Assembly: GCA_948144175.1 (NCBI GenBank)
Contig: CANXME010000312.1
Coordinates: 48,499 to 112,498 of the forward strand
From: Closterium sp. NIES-65
Taxonomy: Eukaryota > Streptophyta > Zygnematophyceae > Desmidiales > Closteriaceae
DNA: 64,000 nucleotides
Direction of reading: 5' to 3'
Positions 54,229-64,000 of this stretch are shown piece by piece. Made by a program: the position numbers and the translations under genes. Under the pieces are notes generated by a model. The model had not been told where the DNA came from and did not search any database. It was given only the letters and a program-made list of their open reading frames with translations. Positions within the stretch are counted from its first letter, which is position 1. Every line of letters begins with the position of its first letter.

Positions 54229-54934
54229 CTATACCATGCAGCCGAACACCCGCAACATTTTTGTGTTGCCCAATTTTCCTGTCCACAGCAGATGCGGTGA
54301 TGCGTTGTTCGGGAGCGATGATGACGAGAGCAAGTTGTGCAGCATGACAGCATGGTCCATCGCCTCAGGCCACTGGTGGTTGGGTAGCCGCATGCCACGT
54401 AGCAGCTTGCGCATGGTGTTCTGGAGGGTCCTGTTCATTCTTTGTGCCATGCCTTGCTGTTGGTGAGCGTAGGGAAGAGAGAGAAGTCGATTGATGCCTC
54501 TCTCTGCCAAGTACTGCGTGAACCTCTGTGACGTATATTCCCCTCCCCCGTCTGACTGGAAACTTTTCAGCTTCACTTCTGATTCCCGTTTTGCTACTGG
54601 AAGCCATGCGTCGATGAAGGTGATGACATAGTTGTATGCTCCTTGACCTGGTTCACGGTTGTACAAGATGTTGTTGTACACCTTCTCTAAAGGTGCGTAT
54701 GACGATGCACTTGGGTTGTGATGAGAGACGAAAGGCTGATGCGGGTCACCTTCAGGGCAGGTGAGGCATGTTTCCTCGAACTCGTTGAAGTTCTCTGCCA
54801 TCGGGTAGAAGTAGCAATTCTTTATCAAGTACTCCTGCTCGTATCGTGTTATTTAACGTTGTGTTGCTCGGGTGTCCCATTCTTGCGTGCCAGATGTCTT
54901 CGCCTGCGTGATGTCCGGATGAGCGCCTGTACAA
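54229..54934 (-). pseudogene. copia integrase (element I)
   Basis: Pre-integrase DIWHARMGHPSNTTLNN (another frame), then core with YNNILYNREPG (first Asp changed to Asn), SFQSDGGGEYTSQ and QQGMAQRMNRT (Glu of VAERLN changed to Gln). So two of three catalytic residues appear lost. The frame ends RVFGCMV with TAG 54229-54231, the same stop as in C at 36843, followed again by Tyr-Arg-Pro. Confidence 0.82.
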
Positions 54935-55222
54935 GTCGGAGTTGGAGTAAAAACCGGCGGTGAAGTTGGCGCTTCTGTGGACTTCGCGTGGAGTAGGAGT
55001 CTGTTGCTGCGCAAGAGTCGGTGGAGTATCGTCGATTGGGGCTGGTGCTCTTGAAGGACCCGTGATTGGCGTCGTGATTGGGTGTTATCTCTGCTGCTAC
55101 CAATGTTGTCTCTGCTGCTGCAATGTTGTCTCTGCTGCTGCTGATGTTGTCTCTGCTGCTGCTGATGTTCTCTCTGCTGCTGCGAATGTTGTCTCTGCTG
55201 CTGTCGATTTTGTCTCTGCTTG

Positions 55223-55769
55223 TTAAATTGTTGCTAAAGCTCGTGTTCTTTCTGCCTCAAGTACGGTGTTTGAGTACCAGAAGGCGCCGGGGATGAAGCC
55301 GGGGTCGAGATCTGGTGGGTGTGTCCAAGAAGTGAAATTGACGATGGCGTCGCTGTCGGTGGTGCTTAGGCCTGGGACGAAGTCGAGAACGAAGACGTTT
55401 TTCTTCGACACCGCCTTCCCGATGTAGAGTCCTCCTTTCCCGTGGTACAAATTGAACTCCTGAGTGGTGCTGTCTGCTTCAAGGTGGATCCCCTTCGCCA
55501 TCAGCTGGTCTGACGCTAAGTAAGTTGTAGCCGAGTCCCTCCGCGATTAGAACCTTTGATATTTGAAGTATGATGTTGGTTTCTCTTGACTGAAGTTGAA
55601 CGATGCCTTGTCGTCATGTGCGCAGTTTCTGATTGTTGGCGACGGTGATGACGACTTTGCGCTGAAGTTGGTGTTCCCGTTGAACGAAGCGACCCGAGGA
55701 GCACATATGTTGTCTGCAGCATCTGTCCAGGAACCAAGTGTCTTTCCCGGACGGCTCACTTTGGGCGAT
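55223..55769 (-). pseudogene. copia protease remnant (element I)
   Basis: MAKGIHLEADSTTQEFNLYH matches C's protease end almost exactly. Upstream, in shifted frames, the active site reads LDRCCRQHMCSSG, sharing Cys-Cys with C's LDSCCG. Element J lies immediately upstream, inside gag-pro. Confidence 0.78.
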
Positions 55770-55774
55770 GGCTG

Positions 55775-55904
55775 TGTCAGAATGTTATCTTATGTTCTAG
55801 CCTGTAGGTGGGGTGCTCTATAAGCGAGTACAACCCTTCTAGGGTTGCTATTTGTATCCCCATTTCTGCTAGTTCATTCCTCTTTCTTTCTTCTAATTTT
55901 GTCA
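55775..55904 (+). repeat. 5' LTR of element J
   Basis: 130 bp; followed by TGCTATCAGAGCAGG, a near-exact initiator-Met primer site, and a 7-bp stem TCGATCC/GGATCGA with a 4-nt loop (55920-55937). Confidence 0.88.
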
Positions 55905-55984
55905 TGCTATCAGAGCAGGTCGATCCCCTTGGATCGATCCTGTGGGTGGGTTACCACCTCGCTTCCGCTGCTACTTTTCCTTCC

Positions 55985-56620
55985 CGCCGTGCGCCCCGAG
56001 GCGCGCGGCGGTTTTCTGCCCGCCGTGCGCCCGAGGCTCGCGGCGGTTTTCTGCCCGCCGTGCGCCCCGAGGCGCGCGGCGGTTCTCTGCCCGCTGTGCG
56101 CCCCGAGGCGCGCGCGCGGGCGTCTGCCCCGTCGTTCGTCGCGTCGCCTTCTGGAGGCGCCGCGGACGGGCGACGGGGACCCGTCGCGGCCCCGCTGCCC
56201 TACCTTCGCGGCCACCCGCCGCCCTACCTTCGCGGCCACCGCCGCCCCCTTACCTTCGCGGGCCACCCGCCGCCCTACGTCGCGGCCAACCCGCCGCCCT
56301 ACCTTCGCGGCCACCCGCCGCCCTATACCTTCGCGGCCACCCGCCGCCCTACTTCGCGGCCACCCGCCGCCTACCGCGCGTGCCACCCGCTGCCCTACCT
56401 TCGCGGCCACCCGCCGCCCTACCTTCGCGGCCCACGCCGCCGCCTTACCTTCGCGGCACCCGCCGCCCTACCTTTGGGGCCCACCCGCCGCCCTCACCAT
56501 CGCGGGCCCGCCCCCGACCTGTCGCGGCCCCGCCGCCCCACCATCGCGGCCACGCCACCGACCCTGTCGCGGCCCCGGCCGCCCCATCATCGCGGCCCCG
56601 CCCCCCCCCCCCCCTCCCCC
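55985..56620. repeat. GC-rich tandem repeats in leader of element J
   Basis: 55985-56115: about 34-bp units around CCCGCCGTGCGCCCCGAGGC. 56185-56480: about 24-bp units of TTCGCGGCCACCCGCCGCCC. The motif resembles, in the element's sense, the arrays of E and H. Confidence 0.82.
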
Positions 56621-57287
56621 CCTTTTCCCGTCGTCTGTCGAGGCGACCTGAGGGGCAGAGCTGTGGGGTGGCGGGTATGGGGTGGCCGGTGTGCATTCCT
56701 CCCTTTGCTCCTCCTCCTCCTTCGTCTCCCACTGCTGCAGCTGTCAGCTGAGGGGGGTGGATGTGTGGGAGACTGGGTTTAGGGTTTAAGGGGGGGTGCG
56801 TGGGAGTGGAGCTAGCGGTGTAGCAGTGGGTGTGTATCAGGGGGGTGGGACTGTCTGCGGGAGGTTGAGTGGAGGCTGCCAGCTTGTTGTCCGCAGCACC
56901 TGTAGTCCGGGGCGTTGTCCCGGTAGCCCAGTGAAGCTTGTCGCTGCGCCAGTCGCCTGTGGGTCCGTTGCCCGTCTGCCGCTGCTTAAGCCGCGGGGCC
57001 TGTTGCTCCTGTAGTCCCGGGCGCTTAGTCCGGTAGCCACTGTGCTCGCCACTTCTGTTGCCCGTGTGTCTGCAGCTTCAGCCGCCGCCTTCTATCTCCT
57101 CTCCTCTCACTCTCTCTCCTCCTCCTCACTTGCCCGTTGTGACTACCACTAGCTTTGCTCATAATTGTGCACTCTAAACTATTTCTTCTTGAACTTGTGC
57201 TCAGAATGTGTGGTGACATTGTGATCCACCCTGAGCTTGTACTGCTTTGCCTGCTCTGCTGATTACACCCCACTTTGGCTATGGGGG

Positions 57288-57417
57288 TGGTCAGAATGTT
57301 ATCTTATGTTCTAGCCTGTAGTGGGGTGCTCTATAGCGAGTACAACCCTTCTAGGGTTTGCTATTTGTATCCCCATTTCTGCTAGTTCATTCCTCTTTGT
57401 TTCTTCTAATTTTGTCA
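57288..57417 (+). repeat. 3' LTR of element J
   Basis: About 130 bp, preceded by CTATGGGGGTGG. One base is inserted next to its start compared with the 5' copy. Confidence 0.85.
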
Positions 57418-57422
57418 GGCTG

Positions 57423-58797
57423 TGTATGTCGGGTTCGGTTGCAATGATTCGCGACGAGGGGTACTCTCATCGAGTTGTTCTTCCGGTGAGTAGTATGGTG
57501 GTGATTCACTGATGCAGGAGTCTGTCAATCTCGCCATGCAACTCACGATGTTTCTTGTCCCTTGTGCAGGTTGTGTTGTTGACGTTCCTTGAGCTTGAGG
57601 AGTGGATGAGCTTGTGTTGAGGTGACTTGGCTACTTGAAGGCCGGAGTTGTCATTGCGGTGGTGTTGAATGTTGTCGATTTGGGCAGTGTGTGCGAGGAT
57701 GCCCAAATGTTTGTAGAGATGACAGAACGGTGGTGCGTGCTGTTGCTATTGTTGTTATTCTGCCGGTTGGAGTTGTTGAAGCGTCGTTGGGTGTGAAATG
57801 CAAATTCAGGTACTGAGGTTTTCTTCTTGTGTCGCTCCTCGTGCAGATCCATGTCTTGTTGTTCAGCGTGTATCTCAGCGCAGAGTGCCGCTTCCGAGAT
57901 TTTCCCGTCGAGCTCGGAGTATGGCTCGGGTGGAGCACCCAATGAGGACCAAGTCCGGAGATGACGACCGTGACAAAGGCTTCCTCAAATATCGATCCTC
58001 CGCATCGAAGAAGTTTGTCGCGCAATTCGCGACAACAGCTGATATATGCCATCCCCTTTTCACCGGGTTTCATTTCCATTGTTGTCAGCTGTGCCATTAA
58101 CCAACATTGATTGACGCTGTCTGTTGCTTGATACAGGTTCTTCAAGTGATTGTACGCGAGTTCAGCGGAGTTGCCGTATCCCTGATAAGACCCGGATTTT
58201 CTGCTGCTGGTTTGGAGTTACGTTCCTTGGCAGGATTATGTATGCCATCATCGACTGATATGTGTACTTTTGCTTGTCGTATTGCGTCCGTGTGTTGGGT
58301 ATGGCACGGACCCGTCGAAGAATCTGCGCGCCTTCCATCATCAGTTCAAACTCGAACGACCAGGTATAGAAGTCTTTGTCGTCGAAAGGTGTTGACTCTA
58401 TAATTTCAAGACGTGCGCGAACTGCCATTGAACTTGGAGTGCATCCAATGTCTTCTCCTATCCAGGTCGAGGCTGTTGTTGCGGCACGAAGCTAATTGAG
58501 CCACGTTGACGCTCATACGGAGCAAAGGTGGGTTGCTGCTAGTTTCCGTGCGCATAGGATGAGCCATCGAGACTCATGGGTGTAACATCGTTGTTGTTGT
58601 TGCTGATGTTTGACTGCGCAGGTGCCGCTTGCTGATGCTGCTAGTAGAAGGACATAAAGGAGAAGAATTTCTCCATCATACTTGGATCGAAGCCTGTCGC
58701 TTGTTTCGCGGGGAGTCTCGGTAGACTCAGCTGCTGATCTTGTTGCTGTACCTCCTTGTGTCTGCAGGCCAGAGGCTGGAGGCGGAGTAGGAGTAGT
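57423..58797 (-). pseudogene. copia gag remnant (element I)
   Basis: Recognisable by parallel with C: TTPTPPPASGLQTQGGTATRS (58797 side), FDDKDFYTWSFEFELMMEG, MAYIILPRNVTPNQQQ, LKNLYQATDSVNQCWLMAQL, GMAYISCCRELRDKLLRCGG, HAEQQDMDLHEERHKKK. At least four frameshifts. The first residues of Gag and everything upstream are missing. Confidence 0.8.
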
Positions 58798-59109
58798 CTG
58801 CTGGCTCACCTACCTGCTGCCCGACTTGGGAGAGCCGCCTCGTTCTCCTCCAATTCTGTACGTTGACAAAAAGGCCATGATTGCCTTGTGTCAGGAGCAC
58901 AGACTGGAGCACAGGACGAAGCACATCGCTCTGCGTTACTTCCTTGCTCGAGAGTTGCAGCAGCGTGGACAACTTCGCCTTGCTTACGTGGCATCTCGGG
59001 CCAAACGCCGCTGATATCTTCACCAAGGCACTTCAGCCTTGTGATCATCAGCGGCTCTGTACTGTGCTAGGACTTTTGCCTGCTTGGCCCTCACTTGCTC
59101 ACCTCTTGA
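58798..59109 (+). pseudogene. copia RNase H C-terminal fragment (element K)
   Basis: Starts abruptly at CWLTYLLPDLGEP, homologous to B from 35331. VDNKAM is changed to VDKKAM. A one-base shift follows YVASRAK. Confidence 0.8.
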
Positions 59110-59340
59110 CTGTGCTTGTACTGTGATCTATATTGTATACCTGCATGCCTACTCCTGCTAGGTAGTGATGACCGTACTGTTGTTGTTGCATATATACATC
59201 TGCATGTGAACTGGCTTGTGGCCCTTTGCTTGTGCTCGGAGTGTTGTGGTGACGTTGTGATTCCACCCTGAGCTTGCTTTGCTCTGCTTGACTGGTCTTG
59301 TGACCGGCTTTTTCTCCCCCACTTTGCGGTATGGGGGTTG

Positions 59341-59437
59341 TGTCGAACTATATATGTGCTAGTTTTGTGTAGGCTATAGTGGGTAGCCTGTACACACAAT
59401 CATTTCAATACAATCATTCTAGCTTCTAATCTTGACA
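59341..59437 (+). repeat. 3' LTR of element K
   Basis: 97 bp, TGTCGAAC...CTTGACA, with the family core TGTAGGCTATAGTGGGTAGC. Confidence 0.75.
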
Positions 59438-59519
59438 CGCTGCAACAGGCCGCACGAACTCCCTGTCCCACCTTTCCCCTCCGCCGCCCAATACTCCTAG
59501 TTCCGCTGCCCAATCCCCC

Positions 59520-59745
59520 TCCCCCCCCCCGCCGCCTGATTTTCCAGTCCCGCCTCCCCTTTTCCCCTTTCCGCCACGCCTTCTTCCCCTCCCGTCACGC
59601 CCTCTCCCCGTCCAAACACCCGTCCTCCCATTCCCGCCACTCCTTCTCCCCTTCCCGTCACGCCCTCTCCCCGTCCAGACACCCGTCCTCCCATTCCCGC
59701 CATGCCTTCTTCCCCTTCCCGCCACGCCCTTCCGGCAAGCCCTCA
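59520..59745. repeat. 63-bp C-rich minisatellite
   Basis: About three copies with a 63-bp period (CCCGTCACGCCCTCTCCCCG recurs at 59591 and 59654, degenerate at 59717). Confidence 0.75.
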
Positions 59746-59904
59746 TTTATTCCCGGGTTTTCCTCACATTCTCTCCTGCTTCCCTGGGTCTTCTCTCGCT
59801 TACCCCTCCATTTTGCACAACCTTCCACCCAGTTCGCCCTCTCCTTCCCTCATTTCCCTCTGGTTCCCCACATTTCGGCCCTTATTGATCTAGCACACCT
59901 CCCT

Positions 59905-61195
59905 ATGCGTGAGCTATTCCGCCCATCCACCACTCCCCACTCCACCGTTTGCCCATATACCTCTCCCCACCCCACCGTGAGCCCATCTCCCTCTCCCCAC
60001 CCCACCCTTTGCCCATCCACCACTCCCCTCGCACCGTTTGCTCATCTCCCTCTCCCCACCCCACCGAGAGCCCATCTCCTTCTCCCCCCCCCACCGTTTG
60101 CCCATATCCCTCTCCCCACCCCACCCTTGCCCATCACCCTCTCCCCACCCCACCGTTTGCCCATCTCCCTCTCCCCACCCCACCCTTTGCCCATCTCCCT
60201 CTACCCACGCCACCGTTTGCGAGTCTCCCTCTCCCCACCCCACCCTTTGCCCATCCACCACTCCCCACCCCACCGTTTGCCCATGTACCTCTCCCCACCC
60301 AACAGTGAGCCCATCTTTTTCTCCCCCTTCCCACCGTTTGCCCATCTCCATCTCCCCACCCCACCCTTTGCCCATCTCCCTCCCCCCACCCCACCGTTTG
60401 CGAGTCTCCCTCTCCCCACCCCACCCTTTGCCCATCCACCACACCCCACCCCACCTTCTACCCATATACCTCTCCCCACCCCACCCTTTGCCCATCCACC
60501 AGTTCCCACCCCACCTTCTTCCCATATACCTCTCCCCACCCCACCGGTTTGCCCATATACCTCTCCCCATCCCACCCTTTGCCCATCTCCCTCTCCCCAA
60601 CCCCACCGTTTGCGAGTCTCCATCTCCCCACCCCACCCTTTGCCCATCCACCACACCCCACCCCACCTTCTGCCCATATACCTCTCCCCACCCCACCGTT
60701 CACCCATCTCCCTCTCCCCACCCCACCGTGAGCCCATCTCCTTCTCACCCCCACCGTTTGCCCATCTCCCTCTCCCCATCCAACCGTGAGCCCATCTCCT
60801 TCTCCCCCCCCACCGTTTGCCCATCTCCCTGTCCCCTCCCCACCCTTTTCCCATCACCCTCTTGCCACCCCACACTTTGCCCATCTCCCTCTCCCCACCC
60901 CACCCTTTTGCCATCCACCAATTCCCACCCCACCTTCTGCCTATATACCTCTCCCCACCCAACCAGTTTGCCCATATACCTCTCCCCATCCCGCCCTTTG
61001 CCCATCTCCCTCTCCCCACCCCACCCTTTGCCCATCCACCACTCCCCACCCCACCTTCTGCCCATATACCTCTCCCCACCCCACCGTGAGCCCATCTCCT
61101 TCTCCCCCCCCCCACCGTTTGCCCGTCTCCCTCTCCCCACCCCATTGTTTGCCCATCTCCCTCTCAACACCCCACCCTTTGCCCATCTTCTCTCT
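59905..61195. repeat. 30-bp C-rich satellite array, about 43 copies
   Basis: Exact 30-bp phase: each 60-base line holds two units, CCCATCTCCC then TCTCCCCACCCCACCCTTTG. Variants swap CCTTTG for CGTTTG, CGTGAG or CTTCTG. Long frames on both strands (for example 60038-61525) are artefacts of a period divisible by three. The complement has four runs of three or more G per unit. Confidence 0.92.
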
Positions 61196-63498
61196 ATCTC
61201 TCTCCCCACTCCCGCAATGCTATCTCTCGCCACCAGATCTCCGGCTCCCTCTCCCCCCCACGAATTTTTTTTTGGCGCCTCAAAGTTCATCACTCGCCCT
61301 TTCTCCCTCCCCTATTCCCCCCTCTCCTCTCTCTATCCTCACGCCCACAGTGATCTATCTTGCAACAAGGTCTCTGCCTTTGATGTCGGGAAGCTGCTAT
61401 CTGTTCCTCTCTCCCACATCACCCCCCTGCTGGTCTTTGTCCCCCTCCTAACAGCAATCCCACGGCTCAGCCAGATGAATGTACACCCTGTTTTAATTGA
61501 GATGTTCCAAATCTGGCTGTTGTGACTTTTGGAGTCGACTGTTGGGACTTAAGAGTCGACTGTTGTCACTTTTGAGTCAACTATGATTTTTTTTTTTATC
61601 GACCCTATAGTAAGGCCAGGCCACACCTCAACCTAACGTGTGTTCGCACGTGACTGTTGCGAACGTGACTGTACGTGACTGTATCACATGTGACTGTATC
61701 ATGGGTGTGTGTCACATCTCAACCTGCCAGCTCACCCTGGCCGTATCAGAGTCACGTGCGTTTTTAGAAGTCTCGTACTGTAACTGGCTGTTATGGGTAC
61801 ACACTAAATGTTTCCATGTGAATTACCATCCCAATTGCTAATTGGTGTGAGCACCAGTGCGTTCCTAGTCATCCTTCTCAGTGTATATATTTGAGGTTTA
61901 GTGTGAAGAACTCTTCCTCATCGCTATCACATTCAAAGATGGGCATGGAGATAAGGCAATGTGTTGAGTTCCGAGCATAAACACAAACAACCGGTCCACA
62001 TTGGGTTCGCGGCCTTCAGATTTTCCGCCCTTCCACACCCTCACCATCCCTCTTCACCGTCCCAAACCATGCTGGCTCCTGTTGCAACAGCAATCTCGAA
62101 TTCAACTTGCTCAGCTTGAGTCAGCCAAGCTCTATCTCTAAAGTCAAGAGGCTGACCGAGCTGTACGTTGGTTATGGGTCTTTGGTGTGCTGTGTGGTGG
62201 CAAGCTGGTAAACACGTGGTAACCACGTAACTTGGCGTAACCACAAGATGCTCGTCTCAGACTCCAGACTCACGAGGCTAACCGAGCTGTACATACGTTG
62301 CATTTGGATGTCGTGAACCTGGTAACCATGTGGTTGCTAGCTCGGTAAGGTGCAGTGTGGTAGAAGCCAAGAGGTCAGCTACATGGTAACCGGGTGGTAA
62401 CCAGAAGATGCCAAGGTGTCGTCTATCTTTGAATCCCCACTCGTTAACGGAGCCATGGCACGTGCCTCCTCAGTAATCTTTGCGGTTCTCTTTGCTAGTT
62501 GGAGGGAATAGAGTGGAGTTGTGATAGGTTGGGGTGAGATGTTGCGGGGAGGTGGGAACAAAGGGAAATGATGCAGTGAGAGTGAGAGGTTGCTAGCAGT
62601 GGGGAGAAGAGGGAACTAGTCGCTAGTGTGAGAGTTGCTAGTTGGGGGAATCGAGGGAACTAGTGTGGCAGTGGTGTGAGTTTGCTAGCTGGGGGGAATA
62701 GACTACTAACTCGGCATGTGCAAGTATCGCTTTTTCATTGTGACGTCTCAGGTGCGTGGAGCCACTAATGTCAGCATGGGGAGTGGGCACAACGGTGTGA
62801 GCGGAGACATGGAGAAACATCTGAATGCCATTATGGAAAAGCACCCTCAGAAGATGGTTAGCATAGGGAAACACGCGAACCTACCTATTGCAATCATGCG
62901 ATATGGTCTCTCGAAGCGATTGGGAGGGAGGCGTCGTTCAACGACTTAATGCACGTTCTCACGACTTCATCACCCGATGTCGTCAACAAGCTGATCAATG
63001 CAGCAAATTGATTCATGTAAGCGCACGCCTATGGTACCGTTCAAAGCCATCCCTCCAATCCTTTGCGGCTAATCTAACCCAACTCTACCGTAACCCTCCT
63101 TTCCCCAACCTCACGTACACCACCCATCGACCAAACCTATTACTTGCACTGCTACCATATGCAACACACTCCATTATCACACCCTCACTGCTCTCCATCG
63201 TTGACCGCTCCCCACCATTGATCGGTGGTCGATTAGATGTGCCCGCTAGACCCCCCGTTCCTCAACCCACACAAACTTGGGGACAAAACATGTTATGCAT
63301 ACAAGAATAGGTCGCTGATAGTGTTCATGAATCAACTGTTATGCTTATTTGATCTACTTTCTTTTGCCTGGTACGTGAAAATGCAACGGCGGTGAAGGAC
63401 CAAGTCCAACTGAACCTAGATGCTCAGCGATCATGTTTCTTGCTGAGCCAAGTGGGGGAGAAGACAGTCGTGCAGTGCACACACTTGCTCGAACGGAC
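61196..63498. other. Low-complexity to unique DNA, no gene recognised
   Basis: 61620-61720 has several GTGACTGTA repeats. 62130-62420 repeats GGTAACCACGT-like words. 62716-62949 (plus) is a 77-codon frame (MEKHLNAIMEKHPQKMVSIG) and a neighbouring frame reads EASFNDLMHVLTTSSPDVVN; I do not recognise either. This is the only stretch of some length without transposon homology and could hold exons of a host gene. Confidence 0.4.
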
Positions 63499-63707
63499 TG
63501 TTGAAATGTATTTGTATACATTCATATAAATGCCTACAGTAGCCTAGTGTAGTTCTTAGTTTCCTGCTAGGTGGTGTACCATTTGCCTAATTCCTTGCCT
63601 ATATCTTGTATGCCCTCTACTATTGAACTCCTCTTTTGGCTTGCACTTTTCCTCTCGTCACTCTTGCCTAGGTCAAACCCTAGGCCCCTCAACTATTATG
63701 TTTCACA
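63499..63707 (+). repeat. 5' LTR of copia element L
   Basis: 209 bp, TGTTGAAATG...TTTCACA, followed at 63708 by the primer site. The partner LTR is outside the window. Confidence 0.8.
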
Positions 63708-64000
63708 TGGTATCAGAGCACGTAACATCCTGGCCTGCTGTTTTTAACTACCCCATGGGCCCACCGCGTATTTCTCGTTTCGTGGCGCCCGTCGCGCCCT
63801 TAGTTGTGACTGACGTGACGGGCGCGACGACGAGCTGTCTACTGAAATGGCGACGATCTGGGCGGCTCGTGCTGCCCCGTTGCTCCTTTCGCCCTGTCCC
63901 ACCCGCCCCGCGCTACCCGCGCCCCATCCCGATTTGCCCCGCCCCTCGTCTCGTTACGAGCTGCCACAGCCACACGCAGCCGCGCGCAGCTGCGTACGGC
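63708..64000 (+). mobile_element. Leader of copia element L (runs off the window)
   Basis: TGGTATCAGAGC at 63708-63719 is an exact initiator-Met primer site, the best in the window. GGGCCCACC is at 63757-63765, overlapping ATG 63755, from which a frame (MGPPRISRF) is open to the window edge. No gag domain has appeared by then. Confidence 0.75.

Larger units (their letters stand above)
55775..57417 (+). mobile_element. Non-autonomous LTR element J, nested in I
   Basis: 1643 bp, opposite in direction to I. LTRs 55775-55904 and about 57288-57417 (130 bp, TGTCAGAA...TTGTCA) differ by several small changes. Target-site duplication GGCTG (55770-55774, 57418-57422). Primer site TGCTATCAGAGC, GC-rich leader, then a segment shared with B's leader and a 3' UTR with polypurine tract shared with B, H and F. 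No gag or pol. Confidence 0.92.
51513..58797 (-). mobile_element. Decayed copia element I, relative of C, both ends truncated
   Basis: Minus strand. It has a 3' LTR related to C's (about 51513-52116, lacking its last 20-odd bases), RNase H, RT, integrase, protease and gag, ending within the Gag N-terminus at about 58797 where it abuts the 3' end of K. No 5' LTR is present. J is inserted in gag. Many shifts and stops. Confidence 0.85.
58798..59437 (+). mobile_element. 3' fragment of a short-LTR copia element (K)
   Basis: Plus strand: RNase H end, 3' UTR, polypurine tract (GGTATGGGGGTTG) and LTR 59341-59437 (97 bp). The RNase H part (WLTYLLPDLGEPPRSPP, LEHRTKHIALRYFLARELQQ) has one frameshift before AADIFTKAL and ends LLTS with TGA at 59107. 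Everything 5' of it has been replaced by element I. Confidence 0.82.

Noticed and set aside
55845..56651. Long Ala/Pro/Arg-rich frames inside J
   Set aside because: Three overlapping frames of the same array are all open, as expected from stop-poor GC repeats.
24648..59437. D and K as two ends of one plus-strand element
   Set aside because: D's Gag belongs to a divergent branch, K's RNase H to the B branch, and no LTR was found before D; not supported.
59905..61195. CRISPR-like array
   Set aside because: Units are contiguous without spacers and the context is eukaryotic.
60038..61525. 495-codon plus-strand frame of Pro/Ser-rich repeats
   Set aside because: It spans the 30-bp satellite; a period divisible by three leaves all frames open. 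No start context, domain or non-repeat part.

Overview
This is a eukaryotic, GC-rich stretch of nuclear DNA made almost entirely of mobile elements. No host gene, rRNA, tRNA or CRISPR array could be supported. Plant-type Ty1/copia primer sites (initiator-Met tRNA type), copia and gypsy elements with intact domain order, a pogo-like transposon with spliceosomal introns, and nonsense changes biased to CAG and CGA codons (CHG/CG methylation context) suggest a green-lineage genome. The unusual Gly-rich copia Gag looks to me like those of charophyte algae such as Closterium; that is an impression, not a proof.

Letters name the elements. 1-14396: a minus-strand Ty3/gypsy element (G) whose right end is its 5' LTR. 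Two minus-strand copia elements have inserted in it: A (1-2207, cut by the window edge) in its integrase and H (3290-10850, TSD CTTCG) between its RT and RNase H. 14397-16010 and 23139-24647 are minisatellite-rich non-coding DNA, split by copia F (16011-23138, minus, TSD AGATC, old). 24648-26270 is a plus-strand copia gag fragment (D). 26406-39422 is a plus-strand copia (C, 421-bp LTRs, TSD AAGAG) holding a younger plus-strand copia (B, 28937-35975, identical 133-bp LTRs, TSD GAAGC). 39486-51491 is a four-level nest: a partial LTR (N) holds copia E (minus), whose 3' UTR holds a pogo-like DNA transposon (P, 39763-44329), whose second intron holds a small non-autonomous LTR element (M, 41734-43236, identical LTRs). 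51513-58797 is a decayed minus-strand relative of C (I), with a non-autonomous element (J, 55775-57417, TSD GGCTG) inside its gag. 58798-59437 is the 3' end of a plus-strand copia (K). 59460-61195 is C-rich tandem repeat. 61196-63498 has no recognised gene. At 63499 the 5' LTR of another copia (L) begins and runs off the window.

A, B, E, F, H, K and J form one loose clade: short LTRs (93-133 bp) and a shared 3' UTR where present, long GC-rich leaders built of tandem repeats, and in A, B, E, F and H an atypical Gag with a wide-spaced Cys/His motif. C and I form a second clade with long LTRs and a standard CCHC knuckle. J and M have no gag or pol but keep LTRs, primer sites, leaders and polypurine tracts, so they would depend on proteins from relatives. 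Points that stand out: a structure-conserved leader hairpin followed by a GGGCCCACC box, recurrent in-frame UAG codons at glutamine positions (some shared between separate copies), a Gag nucleic-acid-binding motif I do not recognise, and a run of four long hairpins in the pogo element.
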